Of a stretch of DNA of 64,000 bases, positions 1 to 8,538 are shown piece after piece (position 1 is the stretch's first letter; each line of letters begins with the position of its first letter). The stretch covers positions 372,001 through 436,000 of the forward strand of contig NZ_LSBB01000001.1 in the NCBI RefSeq assembly GCF_001584335.1, written 5' to 3'. The notes under the pieces were generated by a model. The model did not search any database, was not told the origin of the DNA, and saw only the letters and a program-made list of their open reading frames with translations. Position numbers and translations under genes: made by a program. This DNA is from Bacillus atrophaeus. Its GTDB lineage: Bacteria; Bacillota; Bacilli; Bacillales; Bacillaceae.

Positions 1-266
1 ATATTCGAACAACATTAAAGAAAATGTCTGTCATGCGCCAGTACATGAGAGCGGTACAAACGAAAAAGCAGATCGACTCGGCATTGATCTCCAGTGTCGG
101 ACTAACAGAACAACAAATCGAAGACATGTATCGGCTGCTTGCGATTGCCAAATATGATGACCGCTTTGTGATTCCAAGCAGCCACCGTGAAGAAGTTGCA
201 GACTTATACGCTGAGCAAGGCAGCTGCGGCTTGTCATTTTCAGGCGGCCCAGGCTCTTGTTTATAA
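1..266 (+). CDS. narH: Nitrate reductase beta subunit NarH, C-terminal fragment
   Basis: This reading frame is open from the left edge (first full codon at base 3) and ends at 264-266, so only the last 87 residues or so are present. The preserved tail ends in a Gly-Ser-rich LSFSGGPGSC segment. It lies immediately upstream of narJ and narI in the order narH-narJ-narI expected for the respiratory nitrate reductase operon. NarH is the cytoplasmic iron-sulfur subunit that passes electrons from the NarI cytochrome b to the molybdenum subunit NarG. The cysteine clusters lie outside the window, so the assignment rests on context and the recognisable C-terminal sequence. Confidence 0.85.
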   Translation, partial: IRTTLKKMSVMRQYMRAVQTKKQIDSALISSVGLTEQQIEDMYRLLAIAKYDDRFVIPSSHREEVADLYAEQGSCGLSFSGGPGSCL

Positions 267-291
267 CCTATGAAAAATGAGGTGTAACACG

Positions 292-846
292 ATGAACACC
301 ACAGACCGGCAAATTATTTTCTCAGCGCTTTCCTATTTTCTCTCTTATCCTGATGAAGAGTGGAGAACCGAACATCCCGAATGGCAAGATCTTATCCGCG
401 AGATCGAAAATCAGCAAATCCGGGAGAAACTGTTTCACTTTTTAAAGACATCGGCCGGCTTTTCTCAAGAAGCGCTGATTGAACATTATGTATACACGTT
501 CGATTTTGGGAAAAAAACGAATATGTACGTCACCTACTTCAATTCAGGTGAACAAAGGGAACGCGGCATTGAATTGCTTCATTTAAAAAACACATATCAG
601 CAATCCGGCTTCCTCCCGACAGAGAAAGAACTTCCCGATTATCTGCCGCTTATGCTGGAATTCGCGGCCATTACGGAGATCGAGGCAGCGAGGAGTGTGT
701 TTGAGAAATATCTGTCTAATTTGCAGGAGCTCACATCCCGTCTAAATGAAAACCAAAGTATATATGCTTCACTGTTAGATGTGCTGCTGACCGCGCTGCA
801 AGACATCGGCGTGTATGAAAGCAGTGAAGGGACTGTCCGAACATGA
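292..846 (+). CDS. narJ: Nitrate reductase assembly chaperone NarJ
   Basis: This 184-residue protein belongs to the NarJ/TorD family of system-specific chaperones that hold NarG-NarH until the molybdenum cofactor is inserted and the complex docks on NarI. It is helical and has no signal peptide, as expected of a cytoplasmic assembly factor. I chose ATG 292 because GAGGTG at 279-284 is correctly spaced from it; an in-frame ATG at 277 has no ribosome site. It starts 25 bases after narH and overlaps narI by four bases (ATGA), indicating translational coupling in the nar operon. Confidence 0.93.
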   Translation: MNTTDRQIIFSALSYFLSYPDEEWRTEHPEWQDLIREIENQQIREKLFHFLKTSAGFSQEALIEHYVYTFDFGKKTNMYVTYFNSGEQRERGIELLHLKNTYQQSGFLPTEKELPDYLPLMLEFAAITEIEAARSVFEKYLSNLQELTSRLNENQSIYASLLDVLLTALQDIGVYESSEGTVRT

Positions 847-1535
847 GCGGGCAGATCCTGTGGGTCATCATGCCCTACATGGTGTTTACGATATTTATAG
901 GCGGGCATATTTATCGTTATCAACATGACCAGTTTGGCTGGACCGCCAAATCAAGCGAGCTGTTAGAAAAGAAAAAGCTAGCGGTAGGCAGCACTCTCTT
1001 TCATTGGGGGATGTTATTTGTCATTGGCGGACATATCATGGGAATTTTAATTCCTGAAGGCTTTTACCATGCTATTGGCGTCACAGAACATATTTATCAC
1101 AAAATGGCGATTGGGGTAGGGTTGCCGGCGGGGATCACTGCATTGACTGGACTCATCATTTTGACATTTAGAAGGCTGTTCGACAAAAGAATCCGGAAAA
1201 CAAGCTCTGCATCAGATATTCTCACGCTGTTCCTGTTATTGTTTGTGATGTTTTCAGGTGTAGCGGCGACGTTTTTAAACATTGATTCTAAAGGATTTGA
1301 TTACCGGACAACAGTCGGTCCGTGGTTCAGGCAAATCTTTTTGTTCCGGGCTGACGCTTCCCTGATGGAGAGTGTCCCCCAATGGTTTAAGCTTCATATC
1401 ATCATGGGATACGTTGTTTTTATCATGTGGCCATTTACGAGATTGGTTCATGTGTTCAGCCTGCCGCTCAAGTATCTGACCCGCAGTTATGTGGTGTATC
1501 GCAAACGTTCAAAACGAAATATGCAGCATATGTAA
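843..1535 (+). CDS. narI: Nitrate reductase gamma subunit NarI (cytochrome b)
   Basis: This 230-residue integral membrane protein anchors nitrate reductase and oxidises menaquinol through two b-type hemes. Five hydrophobic segments are visible, with histidines in membrane contexts (GGHIY near the start, LFHWG, GGHIMG, and LHIIMGY and RLVHVFS near the end) that fit the heme ligands known in this family. It overlaps narJ by ATGA and is the last gene of the operon, followed within a few bases by a strong terminator. It is slightly longer than the 223 residues I recall for B. subtilis because of a basic C-terminal extension. Confidence 0.95.
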   Translation: MSGQILWVIMPYMVFTIFIGGHIYRYQHDQFGWTAKSSELLEKKKLAVGSTLFHWGMLFVIGGHIMGILIPEGFYHAIGVTEHIYHKMAIGVGLPAGITALTGLIILTFRRLFDKRIRKTSSASDILTLFLLLFVMFSGVAATFLNIDSKGFDYRTTVGPWFRQIFLFRADASLMESVPQWFKLHIIMGYVVFIMWPFTRLVHVFSLPLKYLTRSYVVYRKRSKRNMQHM

Positions 1536-1538
1536 AAG

Positions 1539-1572
1539 AACCCCCCCTTAGTCAGATAAAGGGGGGTTTTCG
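1539..1572 (+). terminator. Intrinsic terminator of the nar operon
   Basis: A C-run (ACCCCCC) pairs with a G-run (GGGGGGT) around a 10-12 base loop and is followed by TTTT. It starts three bases after the narI stop codon. Confidence 0.85.
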
Positions 1573-1747
1573 GTGTAAGGATACACCGAAGCGGAATGTT
1601 ATATAAAAAAATAAAAATGTAAGACATTTTCTGACAAGGTGTTTGTTCGTCAGAAAAAATACTGTTATTTTTATATATGAAAATAGTAATATTTCCTAGC
1701 CTTGCTTAAAAGCATCAGTCCGGGCCAGTCGCAGGAAGCATCATCAT

Positions 1748-1781
1748 AAGCCTTTTCGCCCAGAGCGAGGGGGCTTTTTTT
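1748..1781 (+). terminator. Strong intrinsic terminator between narI and ywiE, not at the end of any gene
   Basis: AAGCCTTTTCGC (1748-1759) pairs over 12 bases, including G-U pairs, with GCGAGGGGGCTT (1765-1776) around loop CCAGA, followed by a T tract. The nar operon already terminates at 1572 and ywiE starts at 1853, so this hairpin must end either a short RNA transcribed from about 1600-1740 or a leader that attenuates ywiE. Confidence 0.8.
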
Positions 1782-1852
1782 CATAGAAAGGTTTAAAAGT
1801 TAGAAATAAGAGGAAATACGGAGGTAATCGGATCAGATTGGAGAGAATACAG

Positions 1853-3355
1853 ATGCTCAAAAGGAGACTGGAATTTTTCTTTTTATACATTATGCTCATC
1901 GGGGCGTACATCATATGGTTTTTTCCGGTTTCCAGGCTGGAGTTTTACGGAGGTTTGCTATGTTATGTCAGCATCATTCTTTTCAGTATTTATTCCTTAA
2001 TTCTTGAAAACCGAACATCTCAGCATACGCTGTTATGGATACATATCCTCGTCTTTTTTCCGATCGCAGGCTACATGTTCTATCTGTTTTCCGGACAGCT
2101 CTATGTGAAGGGCAAGCTTTTTAAAACAAAGCGAATGTACAACAGAGAAAAGCTCCGCAAGCTGTTTGATAAGGAGGAAACGCCTGAAGTGAAGGGGCTT
2201 AAGGACAATCAAGAAAGATTCTTTACTTATTCGATCAGGGCCACACATATGAATATTAATACGAAAAGTAATATAAAAGTGCTGAAAAACGGGGAACAAA
2301 CCTTTCCCGAGATTTTCAAAGCGATGCGGGAAGCGGAGTCTTATATACATATTGAATACTACATGTTTAAGTCAGATATGCTTGGCCATGGCATGATGGA
2401 TATTATGATCGAAAAAGCGCGCCAGGGTGTCGAGGTGCGGTTTTTATACGACGCGGCGGGAAGCATCAAATTGGCGGGGAAGGACATCTTCAAACTGAAA
2501 GAAGCGGGTGTAGACATCGTTCCGTTTTCCCCGTTGAAGTACGGATTTTTCAACCAGAAACTCAACTTCAGAAATCACCGGAAAATCGTGGTCATAGACG
2601 GCAAGGTCGGTTTTGTCGGCGGATTGAATGTCGGAAAAGAATATATCAGCAGAGATCAGGGCATCGGATTTTGGAGAGATACACACCTGCGGCTGGAAGG
2701 AGAAATTGTGCAAACGCTTCACGCCATCTTTATGCTTGATTGGGAATACATATCAAATGAAGTGTTGATCGATCAAAAAGCATACAATACGCCGGTCCCT
2801 GCGGAGGGCGGCGGCATTTATCAAATTGTCGCGACAGGTCCTGACATGAAGGAAAGCATGAGCGACCTCTATTATGAAATGATTTCATCTGCGTCGAAAT
2901 CAGTGTGGATTGCAACGCCTTATTTTGTTCCGAATGAACCGATCCGCACCGCTCTGAAGGCCGCCGCAACAAAAGGCGTGCAGGTTCGTGTCATGGTGCC
3001 GGAGACCAATGACAGCTTTTTAACACAATACGCGTCGAGATCATATTTTCCGGAGCTTCTTCTCGAGGGCATTGAAGTGTATTCGTACCAAAAAGGCTTT
3101 ATGCATCAAAAAGTCTTGATTATTGATGGAGATCTCGCATCAGTCGGCACCGCGAACATGGACATGCGCAGCTTTCAGCTCAATTTTGAAGTGAACGTCT
3201 TTTTCACGGACGACGAAGCGATCCGGGAGCTCGAAACCCATTTCCAAGAGGATATGCTGGAAAGTGAGAAAATCAGCCCTGTCGGCTTTTATAAAAGAGG
3301 AATGGCCGATCGGACAAAAGAATCGTTTGCCCGCTTATTTTCAGGTGTCCTGTAA
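1853..3355 (+). CDS. ywiE: Cardiolipin synthase-like phospholipase D family protein YwiE
   Basis: The protein (500 residues) has two N-terminal transmembrane segments followed by two HKD-type motifs of the phospholipase D superfamily: the first at NHRKIVVIDGKVGFVGG, the second at MHQKVLIIDGDLASVGTAN. Each supplies the His and Lys of the bipartite active site. Bacterial members join two phosphatidylglycerol molecules to form cardiolipin and glycerol at the membrane. ATG 1853 is preferred because GGAGAG sits seven bases upstream; a TTG at 1838 with GGAGGT 12 bases upstream would add five residues. It is the first of three such paralogues in the window; which contributes most cardiolipin cannot be read from sequence. 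Confidence 0.9.
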   Translation: MLKRRLEFFFLYIMLIGAYIIWFFPVSRLEFYGGLLCYVSIILFSIYSLILENRTSQHTLLWIHILVFFPIAGYMFYLFSGQLYVKGKLFKTKRMYNREKLRKLFDKEETPEVKGLKDNQERFFTYSIRATHMNINTKSNIKVLKNGEQTFPEIFKAMREAESYIHIEYYMFKSDMLGHGMMDIMIEKARQGVEVRFLYDAAGSIKLAGKDIFKLKEAGVDIVPFSPLKYGFFNQKLNFRNHRKIVVIDGKVGFVGGLNVGKEYISRDQGIGFWRDTHLRLEGEIVQTLHAIFMLDWEYISNEVLIDQKAYNTPVPAEGGGIYQIVATGPDMKESMSDLYYEMISSASKSVWIATPYFVPNEPIRTALKAAATKGVQVRVMVPETNDSFLTQYASRSYFPELLLEGIEVYSYQKGFMHQKVLIIDGDLASVGTANMDMRSFQLNFEVNVFFTDDEAIRELETHFQEDMLESEKISPVGFYKRGMADRTKESFARLFSGVL

Positions 3356-3372
3356 GAAAAAGAAAATCTATC

Positions 3373-3400
3373 TTTCAAAACAACCAGTGTATAGTATAAT
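3373..3400 (+). promoter_or_regulatory. Candidate sigma-A promoter of ywjA
   Basis: A perfect -10 box TATAAT (3395-3400) lies 46 bases before the ywjA start, with a weak -35 TTTCAA (3373-3378) at 16-base spacing. Confidence 0.5.
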
Positions 3401-3445
3401 TGAGAAATCTTATCAACGATTATTCGTGCATTGGGGGAAGATTGT

Positions 3446-5170
3446 GTGCTGCGTCAATTTTTTGCGTACTATAAACCATATAAAACCTTGTTCTTTCTCG
3501 ACTTTTTCTCGGCGATTGCAGGCGGCTTAATGGAGCTGAGTTTTCCTTTGATCGTCAATTATTTCATTGATACATTGCTTCCGGGAAGAGATTGGGGGCT
3601 GATCATCGCGACCTCTATCGCGTTGTTTGCGGTATACGCAATCAGCTCAGGCCTCCAATATATCGTCACCTACTGGGGGCATATGCTCGGCATCAATATC
3701 GAAACAGATATGAGAAAATCACTTTTTGACCATCTTCAAAAGCTGTCTTTTAAATTTTATGACAACAACAAGACGGGAAAATTAATGTCCAAGCTGACGA
3801 ACGATTTAATGTACATCGGAGAAGTCGCGCATCACGGACCTGAAGATTTGTTCATCGCCATTATGACGATTCTCGGAGCGTTCGGGGTTATGCTGTTTAT
3901 TAACTGGCAGCTCGCTTTATTAACGTTTATCATCATGCCGGTCGTCATTTGGCTTGCGCTTTATTTCAACAAAAAGATGACCAAAGCGTTCACAATGCTG
4001 AACAAGGACATCGGAGATTTCAGTGCGCGGGTGGAAAATAATATCGGAGGCATCCGGCTCGTTCAAGCGTTCGGCAACGAAGAGTTTGAAAAAGAGCGCT
4101 TCGCTGTAAATAATCAGCGCTTCCGCCTGACTAAGCTGTCCTCATACAAAATCATGGCGAAAAACGGCTCAATCAGCTATATGCTGACACGGTTTGTCAC
4201 GCTGTTTGTCCTTCTGTGCGGAACGTGGTTTGTCATTCGCGGATCATTAACGTACGGGGAATTTGTGGCATTTGTTCTGTTAACGAATGTGCTGTTCCGG
4301 CCGATTGATAAAATCAACGCCATCATTGAAATGTATCCGAGGGGAATTGCGGGCTTTAAAAGCTATATGGAGCTGATGGAGACAGAGCCGGATATTCAGG
4401 ATTCACCTCAAGCAAGAGAGGTATCTGCGTTAAAAGGAGATATCAGATATCAAAATGTATCATTTGGATATGAAGAAAACAGCAATGTTTTGAAAAATGT
4501 CAGCCTGTCGATCAAAGCAGGAGAAACAGTGGCGTTCGTAGGTCCGTCCGGTGCCGGGAAATCAACGCTGTGCAGTTTGCTCCCGCGTTTTTACGAGACC
4601 GTTGAAGGAGACATTACGATAGACGGGATCAATATTAAAGAGATAAAAGTGCCGTCTCTCCGCGGGCAGATCGGCATCGTCCAGCAGGATGTCTTCTTGT
4701 TTGCCGGAACACTGAGGGAAAATATCGCCTACGGCCGATTAGGAGCGACAGAAGAGGAGATATGGAAGGCAGTCAAACAAGCCCATCTGGAAGAGCTTGT
4801 GAACAGCTATCCAGAAGGCTTGGACACGCTTATCGGCGAGCGCGGCGTTAAGCTGTCGGGAGGCCAAAAGCAGCGTTTGTCGATTGCCAGAATGTTTTTG
4901 AAAAACCCATCTATCCTTATTCTTGACGAAGCGACATCCGCACTTGATACAGAAACAGAAGCCGCCATCCAAAAGGCGCTGCAAGAGCTGTCAAAAGGAC
5001 GGACAACGCTTATCATCGCCCACAGGCTGGCAACGATTAAACACGCCGACCGGATCGTTGTCGTCACTAAGGACGGAATCGCCGAGCAGGGCCGCCACAG
5101 TGAATTGATCGCGTCAGGAGGCATTTACAGCAGGCTGCATCAAGCGCAGTTCGGGGAAATGGTGCATTAG
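3446..5170 (+). CDS. ywjA: ABC transporter, fused permease and ATP-binding protein YwjA (exporter type)
   Basis: This 574-residue half-transporter has an N-terminal six-helix membrane domain (residues about 1-300) and a C-terminal nucleotide-binding domain with Walker A GPSGAGKST, signature LSGGQKQR, Walker B ILILDEATSALD and the switch histidine in IIAHRLA. This is the MsbA/lipid-multidrug exporter architecture, which works as a dimer. The start is GTG 3446 (protein begins MLRQFF) because GGGGGA at 3433-3438 is well spaced from it; a TTG at 3431 overlaps that ribosome site. The substrate is unknown. A hairpin terminator follows. Confidence 0.9.
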   Translation: MLRQFFAYYKPYKTLFFLDFFSAIAGGLMELSFPLIVNYFIDTLLPGRDWGLIIATSIALFAVYAISSGLQYIVTYWGHMLGINIETDMRKSLFDHLQKLSFKFYDNNKTGKLMSKLTNDLMYIGEVAHHGPEDLFIAIMTILGAFGVMLFINWQLALLTFIIMPVVIWLALYFNKKMTKAFTMLNKDIGDFSARVENNIGGIRLVQAFGNEEFEKERFAVNNQRFRLTKLSSYKIMAKNGSISYMLTRFVTLFVLLCGTWFVIRGSLTYGEFVAFVLLTNVLFRPIDKINAIIEMYPRGIAGFKSYMELMETEPDIQDSPQAREVSALKGDIRYQNVSFGYEENSNVLKNVSLSIKAGETVAFVGPSGAGKSTLCSLLPRFYETVEGDITIDGINIKEIKVPSLRGQIGIVQQDVFLFAGTLRENIAYGRLGATEEEIWKAVKQAHLEELVNSYPEGLDTLIGERGVKLSGGQKQRLSIARMFLKNPSILILDEATSALDTETEAAIQKALQELSKGRTTLIIAHRLATIKHADRIVVVTKDGIAEQGRHSELIASGGIYSRLHQAQFGEMVH

Positions 5171-5182
5171 CAGAATTTGTTA

Positions 5183-5214
5183 AGGCGTATCACAGATCAT
5201 GTGGTACGCTTTTT
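5183..5214 (+). terminator. Terminator after ywjA
   Basis: GCGTATCACA pairs fully (one G-U) with TGTGGTACGC around GATCA, followed by TTTTT. Confidence 0.85.
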
Positions 5215-5241
5215 ATATCTGCACATTTAGGAGGAAAAAAG

Positions 5242-5766
5242 ATGAACCGAAAAACGATTCTCTACATTGCCGCTTCAGTAGACGGTTTTATCGCAAGAGA
5301 GGATGGAAGCATTGACTGGCTGGATGACTTTGAAGGAGAGGGCGACAATGGGTACGGAGATTTTTATCAAACCATTGATACTGTCATTTTAGGGCGCAGC
5401 ACATATGAACATATAAAAGTCCTCGCGGCTGATTTTCCATACAAGGATAAAACATGTTATGTTCTGACAAAAACGCCGGACCGTTTTTCAGATGAACATG
5501 TCATATTCATTCATGAAGATATGAAAGATTTCATTCAGCGGTTAAAAAAACAGAGTGGCTCCAACATCTGGATCGCAGGCGGGGCGGAGCTGGCTCATAC
5601 GCTGATAAAAGAAGGGGCAATAGACGAGTTTATCATGACTATGATTCCGGTCATGCTGGGAAGCGGCATTCCGCTGTTCCATGAGCATCAGACTGAGACA
5701 AAGCTTCGTTTAACGGATATGCGGCGTTTCGGACAGGCGGCGCAGCTTCATTATGAAGCAACCTAA
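5242..5766 (+). CDS. ywjB: Dihydrofolate reductase / RibD C-terminal-like reductase YwjB
   Basis: This 174-residue protein shows the RibD_C/DHFR-like fold: an N-terminal strand with IAASVDGFIAREDGSIDWL, the NADPH-binding stretch ILGRSTYE, and IWIAGGAELA near the C-terminus, which matches the GGxxL nucleotide-binding element. Proteins of this group are probable NADPH-dependent reductases with unidentified substrates; it should not be assumed to be the folate enzyme. GAGGAG is well placed upstream of ATG 5242. It stands alone between two terminators. Confidence 0.85.
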   Translation: MNRKTILYIAASVDGFIAREDGSIDWLDDFEGEGDNGYGDFYQTIDTVILGRSTYEHIKVLAADFPYKDKTCYVLTKTPDRFSDEHVIFIHEDMKDFIQRLKKQSGSNIWIAGGAELAHTLIKEGAIDEFIMTMIPVMLGSGIPLFHEHQTETKLRLTDMRRFGQAAQLHYEAT

Positions 5767-5777
5767 GAGAATTAAAA

Positions 5778-5821
5778 AAGAATAGATAAAAGCGTTGATT
5801 GGCGCTTTTATCTATTCTTAT
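5778..5821. terminator. Bidirectional terminator between ywjB and ywjC
   Basis: A near-perfect stem (AAGAATAGATAAAAGCG with its complement) around TTGATTGG has A/T tracts on both sides and can stop both converging transcripts. Confidence 0.8.
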
Positions 5822-5831
5822 ATATGTAATA

Positions 5832-6104
5832 TTAGTGAACTTGTTTTTCTGCCGGCTCAATCAAGCCTTGGAACTTTTCAATCATATGATCCGCTTTTTT
5901 TCCTTCGATTACAATTAAATACTCATTTTCTTTATGAGCCATTCTAAACGTTTCCAGCTCAATCAAATCTCTAATTTTACACATGGTTTTTTTAGAGTAA
6001 ATATATAGTTCATGGCTTCCTGAATGGCAAAGCTGATAAAGCTGAATCAAATTTTTTAATGTAAAAGCCTGTGCGGCGATTTTGAGAGATTTTATGTTTT
6101 TCAT
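5832..6104 (-). CDS. ywjC: Small HPr-like protein YwjC, probable general-stress gene
   Basis: This 90-residue soluble protein resembles the HPr fold in its spacing (a central SKKTMCKIRDLIELE segment, then a strand ending IVIEGKKADH and a closing helix), but the phosphorylatable His-15 context of true HPr is not evident, so PTS activity is doubtful. GGAGG lies just before ATG 6104. Upstream on the same strand is a sigma-B type promoter (6161-6186), which agrees with my recollection that ywjC belongs to the general stress regulon. Function is unknown. Confidence 0.8.
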   Translation of the reverse strand: MKNIKSLKIAAQAFTLKNLIQLYQLCHSGSHELYIYSKKTMCKIRDLIELETFRMAHKENEYLIVIEGKKADHMIEKFQGLIEPAEKQVH

Positions 6105-6160
6105 GGTTTTTTTCCTCCATCTATTGTTCTGTTCGATTGATGACGCTTGTTACAGGGAAC

Positions 6161-6186
6161 GTTCCCTTTATGTGCAGGCGCTAAAC
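6161..6186 (-). promoter_or_regulatory. Sigma-B promoter of ywjC
   Basis: On the minus strand, -35 GTTTAG and -10 GGGAAC are separated by 14 bases, close to the sigma-B consensus GTTTAA-N14-GGGTAT. The -10 lies within a 12-base perfect palindrome GGGAACGTTCCC. Confidence 0.65.
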
Positions 6187-6210
6187 CTGCATGAGCATAT
6201 CCAAGCTTTA

Positions 6211-7173
6211 TCACGATTTCCATTGCAATGTTCCGCCCCCAATCCGCTTGACTCCGCGAATTGCGCTTAATTCGTCAAGAAGCCGGAGAAGCGCGCGGTC
6301 TTTTTGCTTGGCCTCAATCATAAAATCAATGTTTGTTCCCCATTGTCTGAAACGCTCCAATAACGGCAGCAAAAAATTAGCATCGACATAATCGGCGTGG
6401 CTGCGAATGGCGTTATCTGATTTGGGAGATGAGAGATGGACCTTCGGCTGCAAACCGATTCTTTTCCACGTTTTAATCATCCTGGGCAGCGCTTCATTCA
6501 GATCGGCTTCATCCGTTGGATTTGCGTAAAAGTGATGATAATCAAAGACGAACGGAACTCCCTCTTGCTCACAGACAGCCAAGGTCTCTTCGGTTGTGTA
6601 CGTTTTATCATCGTTTTCGAGCGTCATCCGCTGTTTTATTTCCTCCGGAAGCTGTTTTATATTTTCATGAAAACGGTCAATTGCGCCGGCTTTATCACCA
6701 TAAGCTCCGCCGATGTGAATATTAATGACCGAGCGATCAGCAATATCCATCGCTTCGAGCATATGATAATGATAAGCCATATCGGTCACGGCGTTTTTTG
6801 TAATGGTTTCTTTCGGGCTGGTAAACAGCGTAAATTGGTTGGGATGAAAGCTTGTTCTGAGATTGTGTTTTTTCACAAGCTCCCCGATCTCCCGAAACTC
6901 TTTCTGAAAAGGAGTGACAAAATCCCACATGACGTCGGGATGGGTGGCCAGCGGTACGATTGAGCTTGAAAAACGGTATAACGGGATGTCATGGCCGATT
7001 GTATAATAGATGGTCCGCAGGGTATTGTTCAGATTGGCCTTTGTTGTATAAAGAAGCGCTTCCTTTCTTTCTGTTTTCGAAAGCGCAGCGTAACGGGTGA
7101 ATGTCAGCGTTTTTGCCGGAGACGCATCCCACAGGCTCATCGCATTTGACACGTACCCAAATCTGAAAATCAT
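6211..7173 (-). CDS. uvsE: UV damage endonuclease UvsE
   Basis: The 320-residue protein starts [21 protein letters not shown], typical of UV DNA damage endonucleases (UVDE), a TIM-barrel family that nicks DNA 5' to cyclobutane dimers and 6-4 photoproducts without a glycosylase. Metal-binding candidates are visible in the conserved segments [39 protein letters not shown] and KVHLSS, each with the His, Glu or Asp residues of the trinuclear metal site. GGAGA precedes ATG 7173. The start lies 12 bases after the ywjE stop codon, so the two genes are probably co-transcribed. Confidence 0.93.
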   Translation of the reverse strand: MIFRFGYVSNAMSLWDASPAKTLTFTRYAALSKTERKEALLYTTKANLNNTLRTIYYTIGHDIPLYRFSSSIVPLATHPDVMWDFVTPFQKEFREIGELVKKHNLRTSFHPNQFTLFTSPKETITKNAVTDMAYHYHMLEAMDIADRSVINIHIGGAYGDKAGAIDRFHENIKQLPEEIKQRMTLENDDKTYTTEETLAVCEQEGVPFVFDYHHFYANPTDEADLNEALPRMIKTWKRIGLQPKVHLSSPKSDNAIRSHADYVDANFLLPLLERFRQWGTNIDFMIEAKQKDRALLRLLDELSAIRGVKRIGGGTLQWKS

Positions 7174-7185
7174 AGGATCTCTCCT

Positions 7186-8385
7186 TCACAAAAAATAAGA
7201 TAGCGCTTTGCCGAGCCATTCTGCCGGTCTTTGCCGAATTGAACGCTTTTTATAATATTCTTTCGTCAGCAGATCAGATTTTTTGATATCCAGCTCAATG
7301 GTTTCCAGCACTGTTTTTGTAAATGCCTCATCATCAATGACAACATTCATCTCTTCATTCAAAAAAAAGCTGCGCTTATCAAAATTAGCCGTGCCGATAA
7401 TGCTGATGATGTCATCTATAACCATTGCTTTCACATGATAAAATCCTTGATAAAAACGATAAATCATGCAGCCTGCATCCAACAGCTCAGCATAGTAAGT
7501 GAAGCCGGCCTCTCTGACCAGCGGGTGATCCGATTTCATAGGGACAATAAGCGTAACCGATACGCCGTTTTTTCTTGCTTCTAACAACGCCTGCTGAAGC
7601 CGCTTGCTCGGAATATAATAAGGCGTGCATATGATAATGCTCTGCTTGGCAAGACGGATGTGTGATAAATAGCTTTCCTCAAGAGAAAAACCATCACTCG
7701 CATAGATGGTATGAGAGAGATTCCCTTGCGGAAGCTGAGGGAAGACATCTGAGGCTGTTTCAGCAGGACCGCCATTTCGCTTGAGATCCTCTAAAAAAAC
7801 CGTTTGAAGGTCGGCTACGCCCTTTCCCGTCATTCGCAGGTGATAGTCTTCCCAATTACCGAATTTCGCTTTTTTGCCAAGGTATTCACCCGCGATATTA
7901 AATCCGCCGACATAGCCGATTTTCCCGTCAATCACCGAGAGCTTTCTATGATTGCGTTTTTGCATACGAAAGAAAAAATAAGGGAAGGCGGGCCGGTTAA
8001 GTAAATAAACCCGGACACCGGCGCTTTTCATCGTTTTCAGAGTGTCTTTTTTTATCGTGCGTCCGACGGCCCAGTCCAGCAGCAAATATACGGGCATTCC
8101 GGTTTTGGCTTTTTCCTTCAGCAAAGCATACATATCATGGCTGACCTCGTCGTTTTTCATGATAAAAAACAACACATGAATAGAAGATGAGGCTTGGCGG
8201 ATGTCATCCATAAGACGCTGGAAAAGAACATTTCCGTTATCTATCAGTTCGATATCGCTTTTTTTCTTTGAAAAAACAGGCTCATATGCTTTTTTTCTGT
8301 AAGCCGCCCGACCGAGAAATATATCAAGCAGCAACAAGGCGAACAGGAGGATTAGAATAATAAGAATTGCAAAAAAGACCTTCAT
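7186..8385 (-). CDS. ywjE: Phospholipase D family protein YwjE (cardiolipin synthase-like)
   Basis: The protein (399 residues) has one N-terminal transmembrane segment and two HKD-type motifs, NHRKLSVIDGKIGYVGG and YHVKAMVIDDIISIIGTAN, placing it in the cardiolipin synthase branch of the phospholipase D superfamily. It is about 100 residues shorter than ClsA/YwiE because only one membrane helix precedes the catalytic domain. GGAGT is seven bases or so from ATG 8385. It is the first gene of a two-gene unit with uvsE; a link between DNA repair and phospholipid synthesis is not obvious. Confidence 0.9.
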   Translation of the reverse strand: MKVFFAILIILILLFALLLLDIFLGRAAYRKKAYEPVFSKKKSDIELIDNGNVLFQRLMDDIRQASSSIHVLFFIMKNDEVSHDMYALLKEKAKTGMPVYLLLDWAVGRTIKKDTLKTMKSAGVRVYLLNRPAFPYFFFRMQKRNHRKLSVIDGKIGYVGGFNIAGEYLGKKAKFGNWEDYHLRMTGKGVADLQTVFLEDLKRNGGPAETASDVFPQLPQGNLSHTIYASDGFSLEESYLSHIRLAKQSIIICTPYYIPSKRLQQALLEARKNGVSVTLIVPMKSDHPLVREAGFTYYAELLDAGCMIYRFYQGFYHVKAMVIDDIISIIGTANFDKRSFFLNEEMNVVIDDEAFTKTVLETIELDIKKSDLLTKEYYKKRSIRQRPAEWLGKALSYFL

Positions 8386-8442
8386 TAAGACACTCCTTTC
8401 CTGAAGTAACTGTAGTGTGCCCAGAGAAAGGAAATTTAATTA

Positions 8443-8472
8443 TTGACTGAACACTCATTCATTATTTATGAT
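8443..8472 (+). promoter_or_regulatory. fadF-acdA promoter with overlapping FadR operator
   Basis: -35 TTGACT (8443-8448) and -10 TATGAT (8467-8472) are 18 bases apart. The 18-base element at 8444-8461 matches the B. subtilis FadR consensus TGAATGANTANTCATTCA at 14 of 16 defined positions. FadR would block polymerase here and be released by long-chain acyl-CoA. Confidence 0.85.
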
Positions 8473-8538
8473 AAAGATAACCTTATACAGATTCGGAATG
8501 GGGATCAGAGTCTGAAGGAGAATAAAGGGGGAATCGGA

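Noticed and set aside
6436..6963. 175-residue plus-strand frame inside uvsE
   Set aside because: Antisense shadow of a well-conserved gene.
8443..8538. N-terminal extension of fadF
   Set aside because: Overlaps the promoter and FadR operator; ATG 8539 has the ribosome site.
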